Positions 1 through 5,498 of a stretch of DNA of 5,512 bases are shown here, in pieces. The stretch is from an uncultured Actinomycetes bacterium. Lineage in GTDB: Bacteria > Actinomycetota > Actinomycetes > Nanopelagicales > Nanopelagicaceae. Position numbers and translations under genes: made by a program. A model generated the notes under the pieces. It searched no databases. It had not been told where the DNA came from and saw nothing but the letters and a program-made list of their open reading frames with translations. Every line of letters starts with the position of its first letter. The stretch's first letter is position 1. Where the stretch lies: the NCBI GenBank assembly GCA_903928395.1, contig CAIYQS010000040.1, forward strand, positions 1 to 5,512. Direction: 5' to 3'.

Positions 1-63
1 CTAACTAGTCCTACGAGAGAATAGGGCAGTATTCAACGCTACTTCAGCTCGGCTTCGGTAGTT

Positions 64-92
64 TTGCGAAGTTTGAGTTGATTTTGTATGAA
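64..92 (+). promoter_or_regulatory. Possible sigma-70-type promoter for whiB1
   Basis: A TTGCGA box (64-69) and a TATGAA box (87-92) are separated by 17 bases; each matches the vegetative consensus at four of six positions. Transcription would start near position 99 and give a leader of roughly 75 bases before the ATG at 175. The CTTCG/CGAAG inverted repeat at 53-57 and 67-71 overlaps the -35 box and could be incidental or an operator. The M. tuberculosis whiB1 promoter is controlled by a CRP-family protein, but I see no convincing CRP half-sites here. This is a pattern match only. Confidence 0.35.
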
Positions 93-162
93 TAAGTGCT
101 TCCTAAGGTCAGATTCGCCGGTGAGCGAGTCAGCTGGCCACCAGGAGGTCTTCCCTAGTTTG

Positions 163-168
163 AAGGAG
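163..168 (+). promoter_or_regulatory. Ribosome binding site fixing the whiB1 start
   Basis: AAGGAG lies 6 bases before the ATG at 175 and supports that start over the longer in-frame options (ATG at 88, GTG at 121). The protein from this ATG begins MDWRHEAAC, like mycobacterial WhiB1. A second strong AGGAGG at 143-148 lies 11 bases before an in-frame TTG at 160, which would add only five residues. Confidence 0.75.
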
Positions 169-174
169 AACACG

Positions 175-444
175 ATGGATTGGCGACACGAGGCGGCCTG
201 CCGCGATGAGGATCCAGAACTCTTCTTCCCCATAGGAAATACCGGACCGGCACTTGCCCAGATTGAAGAAGCAAAAAAGGTCTGTAATCGCTGTGAGGTC
301 AAGGAAGCCTGTCTTGCTTGGGCGCTAGAAAGTGGTCAGGATGCGGGAGTCTGGGGTGGACTATCTGAGGATGAGCGTCGCGCGCTGAAGCGTCGCGCAG
401 CACGTAATCGCGCTCGTATGATGGAGAGCCAGAACCAGTTCTAA
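175..444 (+). CDS. whiB1: WhiB1-type iron-sulfur transcriptional regulator
   Basis: An 89-residue WhiB/Wbl protein, the usual length for the WhiB1 subclass. The four cluster-ligating cysteines are C9, C37, C40 and C46 (a C-x2-C-x5-C group after an N-terminal Cys), the same positions as in M. tuberculosis WhiB1 as I recall that sequence. The GVWGG turn is at 58-62, followed by a basic DNA-contacting tail (about 65-81, ERRALKRRAARNRAR). Family knowledge: WhiB proteins hold a 4Fe-4S cluster, bind region 4 of the primary sigma factor SigA and tune transcription; WhiB1 is essential in mycobacteria and its cluster reacts with nitric oxide. The ATG at 175 is chosen because of the AAGGAG 6 bases upstream and the MDWRH start. 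Its stop overlaps the stop of the convergent pdtaS-like gene by 4 bases, and the same convergent pair exists in M. tuberculosis. Identity as a WhiB is near certain; the WhiB1 (WblE) subclass is very likely. Confidence 0.95.
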   Translation: MDWRHEAACRDEDPELFFPIGNTGPALAQIEEAKKVCNRCEVKEACLAWALESGQDAGVWGGLSEDERRALKRRAARNRARMMESQNQF

Positions 445-1910
445 ATCTTAAACACAATCATGGCGACGGTCTCGTCGTTGACTCGGTTGAGCGAAATACT
501 CCCTTTGAGCTCATTTTCAGTGAGCGTTCGTACTATCTGAAGGCCAAGATTTGATGATTTATCCCAGTCGAAATCGGCTGGAAGTCCCACGCCATTATCA
601 ATGACCTTAATTGTGTATGTAGTCTCGCTTCTAGAAACCTCTACTCGGACCAGATCTCCGCTCTCAGCTAACCCGTGCTCTAATGAGTTGTGAATGAGTT
701 CGGTGACAACGAGGGCCAATGGAGTTGCTACCTGGGAATCCAAAATCCCAAAGTCACCGATTTTTTCGGGCGTGATCGGGCGCGGACTTAATTCAATGGC
801 GTTATGAACAATTCGGTCGTAGACCTCATCAAAAAGTACCGATTCAGCGGAACTTGTCGAGAGCGTCTCGTGCACAATTGCAATAGATGCCACCCGTCGG
901 ACAGCTTCTGCGAGCGCCGCGCTCGCAGTTGGATCTTCAACTCGACGTGATTGCAATCGAAGCAGCGCAGAAACTGTCTGCAAATTATTTTTGACGCGAT
1001 GGTGGATTTCTCGGATGGTGGCATCTTTGGAGACCAAGGCACGATCGCGCCGCCGCAGTTCTGTAACGTCATGAACTAAAACGATTGACCCAATTCGATC
1101 TCCGCTTTCAATTAACGGAATAACCAAAAGATCAACAATTCCATTTCCATTATCAAAGTCAGCGCGGCGCAGCGTTTTTCCGCTTAAAACGGAGCCCCAA
1201 CTTTCTTCACTAGGGTGGGATTGGTGTCGTTGTAACGAATCAAAGATCGCACCGAGTTGTGCGCCTTCGATCTCGTTGTCCCAACCTAGGCGGCTAATAG
1301 CAGAACGAGCATTTGGACTGGCATAAGTGGCGCAGCCAAGCGCATCTAGCCGTACGAGTCCATCGCCAACTCGAGGCGCGTATTCAGCCTGATAAATGCT
1401 GTCCTGAATGGGAAACGTGCCTTCGGCGATCATACGAAAAACCTTGTGCGCAATTTCGCGGTAGTTAATTTCAAGCGGTGAGCCAGATCGCATCGCAACG
1501 GCATTGCGGTGGCGAGAGATGACAGCAATTGTGTGCCCTTCAAATTGCACGGGGACCGTCTCTTCTTTAATGAGGATATCCCCGACCATTTCAGGTTCCG
1601 CGTCACGGATAATGGCACCGGTCGACAGAGATTGATCTATTCGGGCGTTCTTCCCCCACGTTAACTCTTGCCCGATGACATCATGTGCAAAAACTGTGGG
1701 CGCAGTGGTCGGACGAATATGGGCAATCGCTATATGACCTTCAGGCCAACTCTGGTAGTCCTTACGCCGAGGTACCCAGAGAATAAGATCCGAGAAAGAG
1801 ATATCAGAGAGCAATTGCCACTCAGAAATTAATTCTGAAAGTCGCCCACGATCCTTGACTGTCAGCGCGGTGTGCGAATATGCCAGATCACTTCGAGAAC
1901 TTATCGCCAA
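441..1910 (-). CDS. pdtaS: PdtaS-like cytosolic sensor histidine kinase
   Basis: A 489-residue soluble sensor kinase close in length and sequence to M. tuberculosis PdtaS (Rv3220c). No membrane segment is seen. The N-terminus (about 25-165) looks like the divergent GAF-type sensor of PdtaS (SEWQLLSDISFSD near 28-41, AEGTFP at 162-167). A PAS-like region spans about 180-285. The HisKA_2 dimerisation/phosphoacceptor segment has EIHHRVKNNLQ at 301-311, with H304 (or adjacent H303) as the likely phosphoacceptor. The ATPase domain shows the N-box E404/N408, the DNGVG box at 438-442 and the NLGLQ box at 454-458. Family knowledge: PdtaS phosphorylates the ANTAR antiterminator PdtaR, which acts on RNA; no PdtaR gene lies in this window. 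The start is TTG at 1910: an in-frame TAG lies at 1925-1923 and homology begins right after it. No clear Shine-Dalgarno is visible; the gene overlaps the upstream ATPase frame by 23 bases, suggesting translational coupling. Confidence 0.93.
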   Translation of the reverse strand: MAISSRSDLAYSHTALTVKDRGRLSELISEWQLLSDISFSDLILWVPRRKDYQSWPEGHIAIAHIRPTTAPTVFAHDVIGQELTWGKNARIDQSLSTGAIIRDAEPEMVGDILIKEETVPVQFEGHTIAVISRHRNAVAMRSGSPLEINYREIAHKVFRMIAEGTFPIQDSIYQAEYAPRVGDGLVRLDALGCATYASPNARSAISRLGWDNEIEGAQLGAIFDSLQRHQSHPSEESWGSVLSGKTLRRADFDNGNGIVDLLVIPLIESGDRIGSIVLVHDVTELRRRDRALVSKDATIREIHHRVKNNLQTVSALLRLQSRRVEDPTASAALAEAVRRVASIAIVHETLSTSSAESVLFDEVYDRIVHNAIELSPRPITPEKIGDFGILDSQVATPLALVVTELIHNSLEHGLAESGDLVRVEVSRSETTYTIKVIDNGVGLPADFDWDKSSNLGLQIVRTLTENELKGSISLNRVNDETVAMIVFKI

Positions 1911-2334
1911 GGCTCGGCCAATCTACTATTGAAGGTCGCTCGCGGAGCGAGGTTGCAATCTTAGCAATCTCTTTTCGCCTAGAACTTCCCAGTCGAAGTG
2001 CGCTCAAGATCCCGCCCGAAGGCGTCAGTTCAAGTTGGCTTTCTCGCAGAATATGCCGATTCTCTCCCGCAGTTAAGGAAAGAAATTTGCTTTCCCACTC
2101 ACGGAGTTCCCGAGAGTGGCCTGACAACACGCAGACATAAGTTACTGGGAGTCGCTTAAGAAGTAGCGGATACTCGCGCAGAAAAGCGGTTAGTTCTGCC
2201 ATGCTAGATGAATTTGTCTTGCTTAGATACACCAAATGTGAAGCCCGATCTAGAACGTTATTAACCAATGAACCGTGCCACCTGCGATCGTTGACCGCCT
2301 CTGCTAATCCCGGAAGAGTTCCAAGGTCGACCAC
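1888..2334 (-). CDS. C-terminal part of frameshifted CpaE/MinD-like ATPase
   Basis: A 148-residue frame whose first available start is GTG at 2334, though it is open upstream to 2493. The sequence just before and after that GTG reads DETTVVDLGTLPG, the hydrophobic strand plus Asp typical of the Walker B region of MinD/CpaE/ParA-type ATPases. Starting at the GTG would cut that strand, so this is more likely the second half of the gene at 2397-3011 than an independent protein. The rest (ASHLVYLSK near residues 31-39, then VTYVCVLSG near 64-72) fits the later alternating strands and helices of this fold. A GGAG 11 bases before the GTG could allow independent initiation. Its end overlaps the TTG start of the pdtaS-like kinase by 23 bases. 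If the annotation is taken as one gene, the full span is 3011 down to 1888 with one shift, about 374 residues. Confidence 0.7.
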   Translation of the reverse strand: MVDLGTLPGLAEAVNDRRWHGSLVNNVLDRASHLVYLSKTNSSSMAELTAFLREYPLLLKRLPVTYVCVLSGHSRELREWESKFLSLTAGENRHILRESQLELTPSGGILSALRLGSSRRKEIAKIATSLRERPSIVDWPSLGDKFSK

Positions 2335-2396
2335 TGTGGTCTCATCTCCATCTGGAATTTGGGTAGGTCGATTTTCGCGGTCAAGAGGGAGAACTT

Positions 2397-2496
2397 CTAC
2401 CTGCTTGTTTTTAGAGTCGTTGTGCGGTTTGAGATTCCATGTGATCGAATGTCCGCATCCACCAATAGCACCATAACCTGTTGCGATAACTCTTCA
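2397..2496 (-). other. Frameshift junction in the ATPase gene (candidate slip at A5)
   Basis: The upstream frame stops at TAG 2399-2397. The downstream frame is open from 2493, just after a TGA at 2496-2494, so any joining shift must fall between these limits. The change needed is -1 (equivalent to one missing base). The coding strand carries five A at 2412-2408, read CTA AAA ACA; one extra A gives CTA AAA AAC AAG and a continuous protein through to VVDLG. This is not a classic X-XXY-YYZ slippery heptamer, because the second codon does not re-pair well, so recoding is less likely than an indel or polymerase slippage. The exact shift site is inferred. Confidence 0.6.
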
Positions 2497-3011
2497 GCTA
2501 AGACTGTGGCAAAGCGGGTTCTACCTGGCGCCCCCGCGCTACCTGTAACAGCAATGATGTTCCTTTCTCGTATTCGATTTTTTGCGGGACGATTGACTCT
2601 TTTAATGGAAGAAGGTGTGGGTTGAGTGATTAACAACTCTGAATTAACTTCGACCGCCAAAATCGGTGAAGCTTCGGATTGAACCATGGGTGAACGCAAC
2701 TTCCCCCTAATTGCAACCATGATTTCATGCGAAGTGAATTCGATCGAATCTAACGAAATGAAAGTAACAGTTGGCGATCCAAACTCAGTTACGGTCTCTG
2801 TGGTAAATCCCGGAAAATCACTCTTGTAGATAATGACCGTTCGCATTTCAATTCCACGTTTGCGCATAAATTCATTGATTGAATCAGTGTCCAGAGCGCG
2901 ATGAATAATGCTCCATCCTTGTGAGTAGAGAAGTTGCGCTAGGAAATCTTCACTCTCTGCGTCCGGAATCGCGGTAACCACTTCAAGTTGAGGAATTTCA
3001 GATCGACTCAC
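2397..3011 (-). CDS. N-terminal part of CpaE/MinD-like P-loop ATPase
   Basis: A 204-residue frame. Residues 8-100 look like the degenerate receiver-like domain that precedes the ATPase in CpaE proteins. A linker follows (about 110-150). The nucleotide-binding core begins at 151 with a deviant P-loop, GSAGAPGRT (157-165), in which Arg164 stands where most relatives have the catalytic Lys. A hydrophobic strand ending in DAD (185-187) follows, the second signature of MinD/ParA/CpaE ATPases. I recall the GAPGRT form in actinobacterial ATPases of this kind, so it is probably a family trait. The protein then ends at residue 204, well before the Walker B region, which continues in another frame at 1888-2334. 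The start is GTG at 3011, overlapping the SAF-domain gene by 14 bases. Family members organise proteins at membranes or poles (CpaE in Tad pilus assembly, MinD at the division site); the role here is unknown. Confidence 0.8.
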   Translation of the reverse strand: MSRSEIPQLEVVTAIPDAESEDFLAQLLYSQGWSIIHRALDTDSINEFMRKRGIEMRTVIIYKSDFPGFTTETVTEFGSPTVTFISLDSIEFTSHEIMVAIRGKLRSPMVQSEASPILAVEVNSELLITQPTPSSIKRVNRPAKNRIRERNIIAVTGSAGAPGRTRFATVLAEELSQQVMVLLVDADIRSHGISNRTTTLKTSR

Positions 3012-3588
3012 GAGCTAGCACCAATCTTCCTTGTGACTCAGCCGTGACGATAATCGCAGTAATCGAAGCGTCCGCAACAACACTTACTGCAACGCTACCC
3101 CCGAGGGATCTGGATTTTTGGTCAACGCTTTGAACTACGACTCGATGAGCCACTATTGCCGGCAAACTCGACTGGTCCTTGGGAATAACATAAATATCTA
3201 CCAAATCTCCAACTGATAAATCCATTGGTAGGTCGTCTACCGCGACGCCTATTGGGAGAAAACTCATTGGGGTACTAACACCGGAGCGGCTCACGTCGGA
3301 TACTGCGATTAGATCACCGGTCTGCAACGAGCGTGTTGCATATTGACCCACAACGGAGTCACCGCTTCCTTCAAAGTGAGTTGAGTCGGAAGTGAGATTT
3401 GCCTTCAACATCGCAACATCACCAGGAAGTATTTTTGAGCCAATTGGTACAGAATGGGTCATCAACCAAAAAGAACTTTTTGGACTCGTATTCAACAATA
3501 GCGAGATCGCAAAAAGCGAGAGGATCAATCCCCCGCCAGCCAGGATTCTTCGAAGATTTCTTTGTATAAAATTTTGTAATTCATCCAT
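2998..3588 (-). CDS. Membrane-anchored SAF-domain protein (CpaB/RcpC-like)
   Basis: A 196-residue protein with a basic N-terminus (R11, R14, R15), one hydrophobic segment at about 15-33 and a mostly extracytoplasmic remainder, so a type II anchor or uncleaved signal is likely; no lipobox is seen. The SAF fold is suggested by VPIGSKILPGDVAM (47-60), VVGQYATRSLQTGDLI (79-94) and LPIGVAVDDLPMDLSVGDLVDIYV (111-134), the usual beta-clip pattern ending in a GD.VD.YV strand. SAF domains occur in CpaB/RcpC (Tad pilus), FlgA and antifreeze/sialic acid synthase families. The ATG at 3588 is the only sensible start, since no usable start lies between it and an upstream in-frame stop; no Shine-Dalgarno precedes it. 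It is the first gene of the leftward string and overlaps the ATPase by 14 bases, the same pairing as cpaB and cpaE in pilus loci, but no secretin, pilin or secretion ATPase is present here. Confidence 0.82.
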   Translation of the reverse strand: MDELQNFIQRNLRRILAGGGLILSLFAISLLLNTSPKSSFWLMTHSVPIGSKILPGDVAMLKANLTSDSTHFEGSGDSVVGQYATRSLQTGDLIAVSDVSRSGVSTPMSFLPIGVAVDDLPMDLSVGDLVDIYVIPKDQSSLPAIVAHRVVVQSVDQKSRSLGGSVAVSVVADASITAIIVTAESQGRLVLARESI

Positions 3589-3701
3589 AGGAGATGAATA
3601 GCGATAACTGAGGGCTCTTGCATTTCAGTATCCACAGGTTATCGAGATCTTTCATCCGTTCGTATGATCCATTCCCAAAAATTTGCTGGCATTTTTGCCT
3701 C
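3589..3701. promoter_or_regulatory. Divergent spacer with possible back-to-back promoters
   Basis: Between the SAF gene (leftward) and the Rv3235-like gene (rightward). Rightward: TATGAT at 3663-3668 (five of six matches) with a poor -35, TTATCG, at 3639-3644 and an 18-base spacer. Leftward: GATACT (3632-3627 on the minus strand) with ATGAAA at 3655-3650 and a 17-base spacer, both weak. A perfect 7-base inverted repeat, CGATAAC (3602-3608) and GTTATCG (3638-3644), brackets part of this region; its right arm covers the proposed rightward -35 box. Some such repeat is expected by chance in a spacer of this size, so regulation is a suggestion only. Confidence 0.35.
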
Positions 3702-4244
3702 ATGAGCGCAGAACAAATTAATTCATTTATTTCAGCACCGAGAATTGTCTTTTTCTCTCGACCAGGTCTGCTGGAACCTACGGTTGATCCAAGCATTGCG
3801 CCAACGCTCCAACTACACACAGTTGATGCATTTGAGGGGATCGCCAGAAAGCGAAAACTCTTTTTGGTCCCTACTCCACAACACCTAGAAGGTGAAGAGT
3901 TCGATCCCGAGTATTCCCCCAAGCCTTCGGAGCGAGACGATCTTCCACCGCTGCAGGACACCATAAGTCGATACGTCGTTGGTATTGTTGAAATATGGGG
4001 TGGAAGGCGACAACCCATGCAGTTAGCTCGACTTTCTCATCGGCTGGTATATGCCAAAATTTTGGCCCTCTCCGGAAGTCAAAAAGAGATTCCAAAAATT
4101 AGGAAGATCTATATTCAAGAACCCATCGAGGGTGTGGCGGAAACGACTGTTACGCTCCGATTCAATGAGCGAGTTCGATCACTAGTCTTAAGATTTGAAG
4201 GCGTTGATAAGCGCTGGTTATGCACCGAATTCGCGCTGATTTGA
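3702..4244 (+). CDS. Rv3235-family protein (DUF6459-like)
   Basis: A 180-residue protein of unknown function. The first 85 or so residues are low in recognisable structure and proline/acidic rich (60-85). The conserved part is the C-terminal half: IVEIWGGRRQPMQLARL (95-111), a basic stretch (130-137), then EPIEGVAETTVTLRFNERVRSLVLRFE (140-166) and the closing RWLCTEFALI. This matches the pattern of the actinobacterial Rv3235 family, in which a G-R-R-P-x-Q-L motif is followed by a beta-rich end with a W-x-C-x-x-x-x-x-L finish. The family is often encoded near secA1 in other Actinobacteria and its function is not established. The ATG at 3702 is chosen as start; the frame extends to TTG 3618, but that would overlap the proposed promoters and adds residues with no likeness to the family. 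No Shine-Dalgarno is visible before 3702. It ends 7 bases from the convergent pth stop. Confidence 0.78.
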   Translation: MSAEQINSFISAPRIVFFSRPGLLEPTVDPSIAPTLQLHTVDAFEGIARKRKLFLVPTPQHLEGEEFDPEYSPKPSERDDLPPLQDTISRYVVGIVEIWGGRRQPMQLARLSHRLVYAKILALSGSQKEIPKIRKIYIQEPIEGVAETTVTLRFNERVRSLVLRFEGVDKRWLCTEFALI

Positions 4245-4251
4245 TTCGGAG

Positions 4252-4812
4252 TTAATTGAATTCCTGCTGCACCAGTGTCAGTCCCTTTTCAATCAACCTC
4301 TCAACGGCTTCAGCACTACGCGCGATAAAGTCAGGCAACTCTTTTTGCTCGGATCCCGAGAAGGGTTTGAGCACCCAATCAGCAGGAGCTTGTGTCCCCG
4401 AGGGTCTACCTACACCCAATCGGATTCGGAAATAGCCAGGACCTCCAAAGTGGGACGTAATATCTTTAAGTCCGTTATGGCCATTATCGCCACCGCCCTG
4501 CTTGATGCGAATCGTGCCAAAAGGTAAATCAATTTCATCTTGCACGACGATGACTCTATCAATCGGAATTTTATAAAAGTCTGCGAGTGACTTAAGTGGC
4601 CCACCCGATTCATTCATGTATAGCTTTGATTTTGCTAGCGTTACTGGAGTTCCACCGATATGTGTATCAGCAATTTCCGTACGGGATTTATGGCTTGTAA
4701 ATTTTGAATTACTCGCCAGATAATTAACAACCATCTGTCCAATGTTGTGGCGAGTTTTGGCATATTGATCGCCGGGGTTTCCGAGTCCGAAAACCAGCCA
4801 GCGATCAGCCAT
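4252..4812 (-). CDS. pth: Peptidyl-tRNA hydrolase
   Basis: A 186-residue cytosolic enzyme of the bacterial Pth family (usually about 190 residues). It cleaves the ester bond of peptidyl-tRNAs that drop off ribosomes, recycling tRNA; it is normally essential. All key residues are present: the GLGNPG motif (9-14) with substrate-binding N12, TRHNIG (20-25) with catalytic H22, MNESG (66-70) with N67, QDEIDLP (91-97) with catalytic D92, and GGGDNGHNGLKDI (106-118) with N113. The residue before the catalytic Asp is Gln91, where E. coli Pth has His. The ATG at 4812 gives the expected MADRWLVFGLGNPG start; no strong Shine-Dalgarno is seen. It lies 21 bases downstream of rplY on the same strand, a frequent actinobacterial arrangement that suggests co-transcription, and converges with the Rv3235-like gene. 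Confidence 0.97.
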   Translation of the reverse strand: MADRWLVFGLGNPGDQYAKTRHNIGQMVVNYLASNSKFTSHKSRTEIADTHIGGTPVTLAKSKLYMNESGGPLKSLADFYKIPIDRVIVVQDEIDLPFGTIRIKQGGGDNGHNGLKDITSHFGGPGYFRIRLGVGRPSGTQAPADWVLKPFSGSEQKELPDFIARSAEAVERLIEKGLTLVQQEFN

Positions 4813-4833
4813 GATTTGAAATTGAGTCGAAAC

Positions 4834-5439
4834 TTATTCTTTTGTTGCAGCTGCAACGGGAGCAGCTTCAGTGGCTGCAACTGCAGGAGTTTCTTCCACA
4901 GCTGTTGAGCGCTCAGAAAGATGCACAACAACCAATTCAGGATCTGAAACGAGCGTAGTTCCAGCAGGAAGTTTTACATCTCCAGCGGTCTTGCTGGTAC
5001 CGGCAGGCATTCCCGTGAGATCAAGTACCAAGAATGATGGAATTGACGTTGCTTCTGCTTCCACTTCAATTGTGTTGTTAACGTGCTCGAGAATTCCGTC
5101 CTTGTCGTATACACCTTCAGTGTGAACTGGAACTTCAACTGTAACTTTCTCACCTTTGCGGACAACGAGAAGGTCGATGTGTTCGAAAATTCCTGACAAA
5201 GGATTTTTTGAAATGGACTTTGGGAGAACGAGTTCGCTCTTTCCATCAAAAGTTACATTGAGAAGAACGTTTGAAGCTTTAAGAGCGGTCGCGAGTTCGC
5301 GTGAAGGAAGAGAGACATGTTGTGGTTCTGCATTGTGACCATAGATGACGGCAGGAACTAAACCAGCCTTACGATCGCGGCGTGAAGCACCCTTACCAAA
5401 GCTGATGCGCTTACTACCGTTGATTTGAATCTCGGCCAT
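4834..5439 (-). CDS. rplY: Large ribosomal subunit protein bL25 (CTC/TL5 long form)
   Basis: A 201-residue bL25 protein of the two-domain type also called general stress protein Ctc or TL5. The N-terminal domain (about 4-92) binds 5S rRNA: KGASRRDRKAGLVPAVIYG (16-34) and NPLSGIFEHIDLLVV (79-93) are typical. The C-terminal beta domain (about 98-182) contains VTVEVPVHTEGV (99-110) and LPAGTTLVSDPELVVVHL (157-174). The tail from about 182 to 201 is Ala/Glu/Pro-rich and probably disordered, as in many actinobacterial bL25s. The ATG at 5439 is chosen over an in-frame candidate at 5472 because AGGGAG precedes it by 6 bases and MAEIQINGSKR fits the family start. pth follows after 21 bases. In many Actinobacteria a phosphoribosyl-pyrophosphate synthetase gene lies just upstream; that position is beyond the window edge. 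Confidence 0.97.
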   Translation of the reverse strand: MAEIQINGSKRISFGKGASRRDRKAGLVPAVIYGHNAEPQHVSLPSRELATALKASNVLLNVTFDGKSELVLPKSISKNPLSGIFEHIDLLVVRKGEKVTVEVPVHTEGVYDKDGILEHVNNTIEVEAEATSIPSFLVLDLTGMPAGTSKTAGDVKLPAGTTLVSDPELVVVHLSERSTAVEETPAVAATEAAPVAAATKE

Positions 5440-5445
5440 TTGTAA

Positions 5446-5451
5446 CTCCCT
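5446..5451 (-). promoter_or_regulatory. Ribosome binding site of rplY
   Basis: AGGGAG on the minus strand, 6 bases before the ATG at 5439. It decides the start in favour of 5439 rather than the longer frame reaching 5472. It is one of only two clear Shine-Dalgarno sequences in the window; the other belongs to whiB1. Confidence 0.75.
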
Positions 5452-5498
5452 AATAGTGAACGGACACAACACGTTCCAAGAGAGAACCCGTCGATCAC

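Noticed and set aside
39..302. 87-codon open frame on the minus strand over the whiB1 start
   Set aside because: It overlaps the promoter and the well-supported whiB1 gene, and its protein resembles no known family.
2998..3588. Assignment of the SAF and ATPase genes as a Tad pilus locus (cpaB/cpaE)
   Set aside because: No secretin, prepilin, TadA-type ATPase or TadB/C protein is in the window, so only CpaB-like and CpaE-like descriptions are justified.
3628..3636. DnaA-box-like 9-mer (gtatccaca, eight of nine matches to the consensus)
   Set aside because: A single imperfect copy with no cluster, no AT-rich unwinding region and no dnaA/dnaN neighbours; chance is the simplest explanation.
3581..4018. 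145-codon open frame on the minus strand
   Set aside because: It lies antisense to the Rv3235-like gene and across the divergent spacer, with composition like a shadow frame and no recognisable motif.
4227..4263. Two GAATTC palindromes flanking the convergent stops at 4227-4232 and 4258-4263
   Set aside because: Six-base identity with no extension on either side; no terminator-like stem with a U-run forms.
4840..4905. Repetitive GCAGCTGCAAC-like bases at the end of rplY
   Set aside because: They simply encode the Ala-rich tail of bL25 and do not form a separate repeat element.
5440..5472. Eleven-residue N-terminal extension of bL25
   Set aside because: The AGGGAG at 5446-5451 and the family start MAEIQ place the start at 5439.
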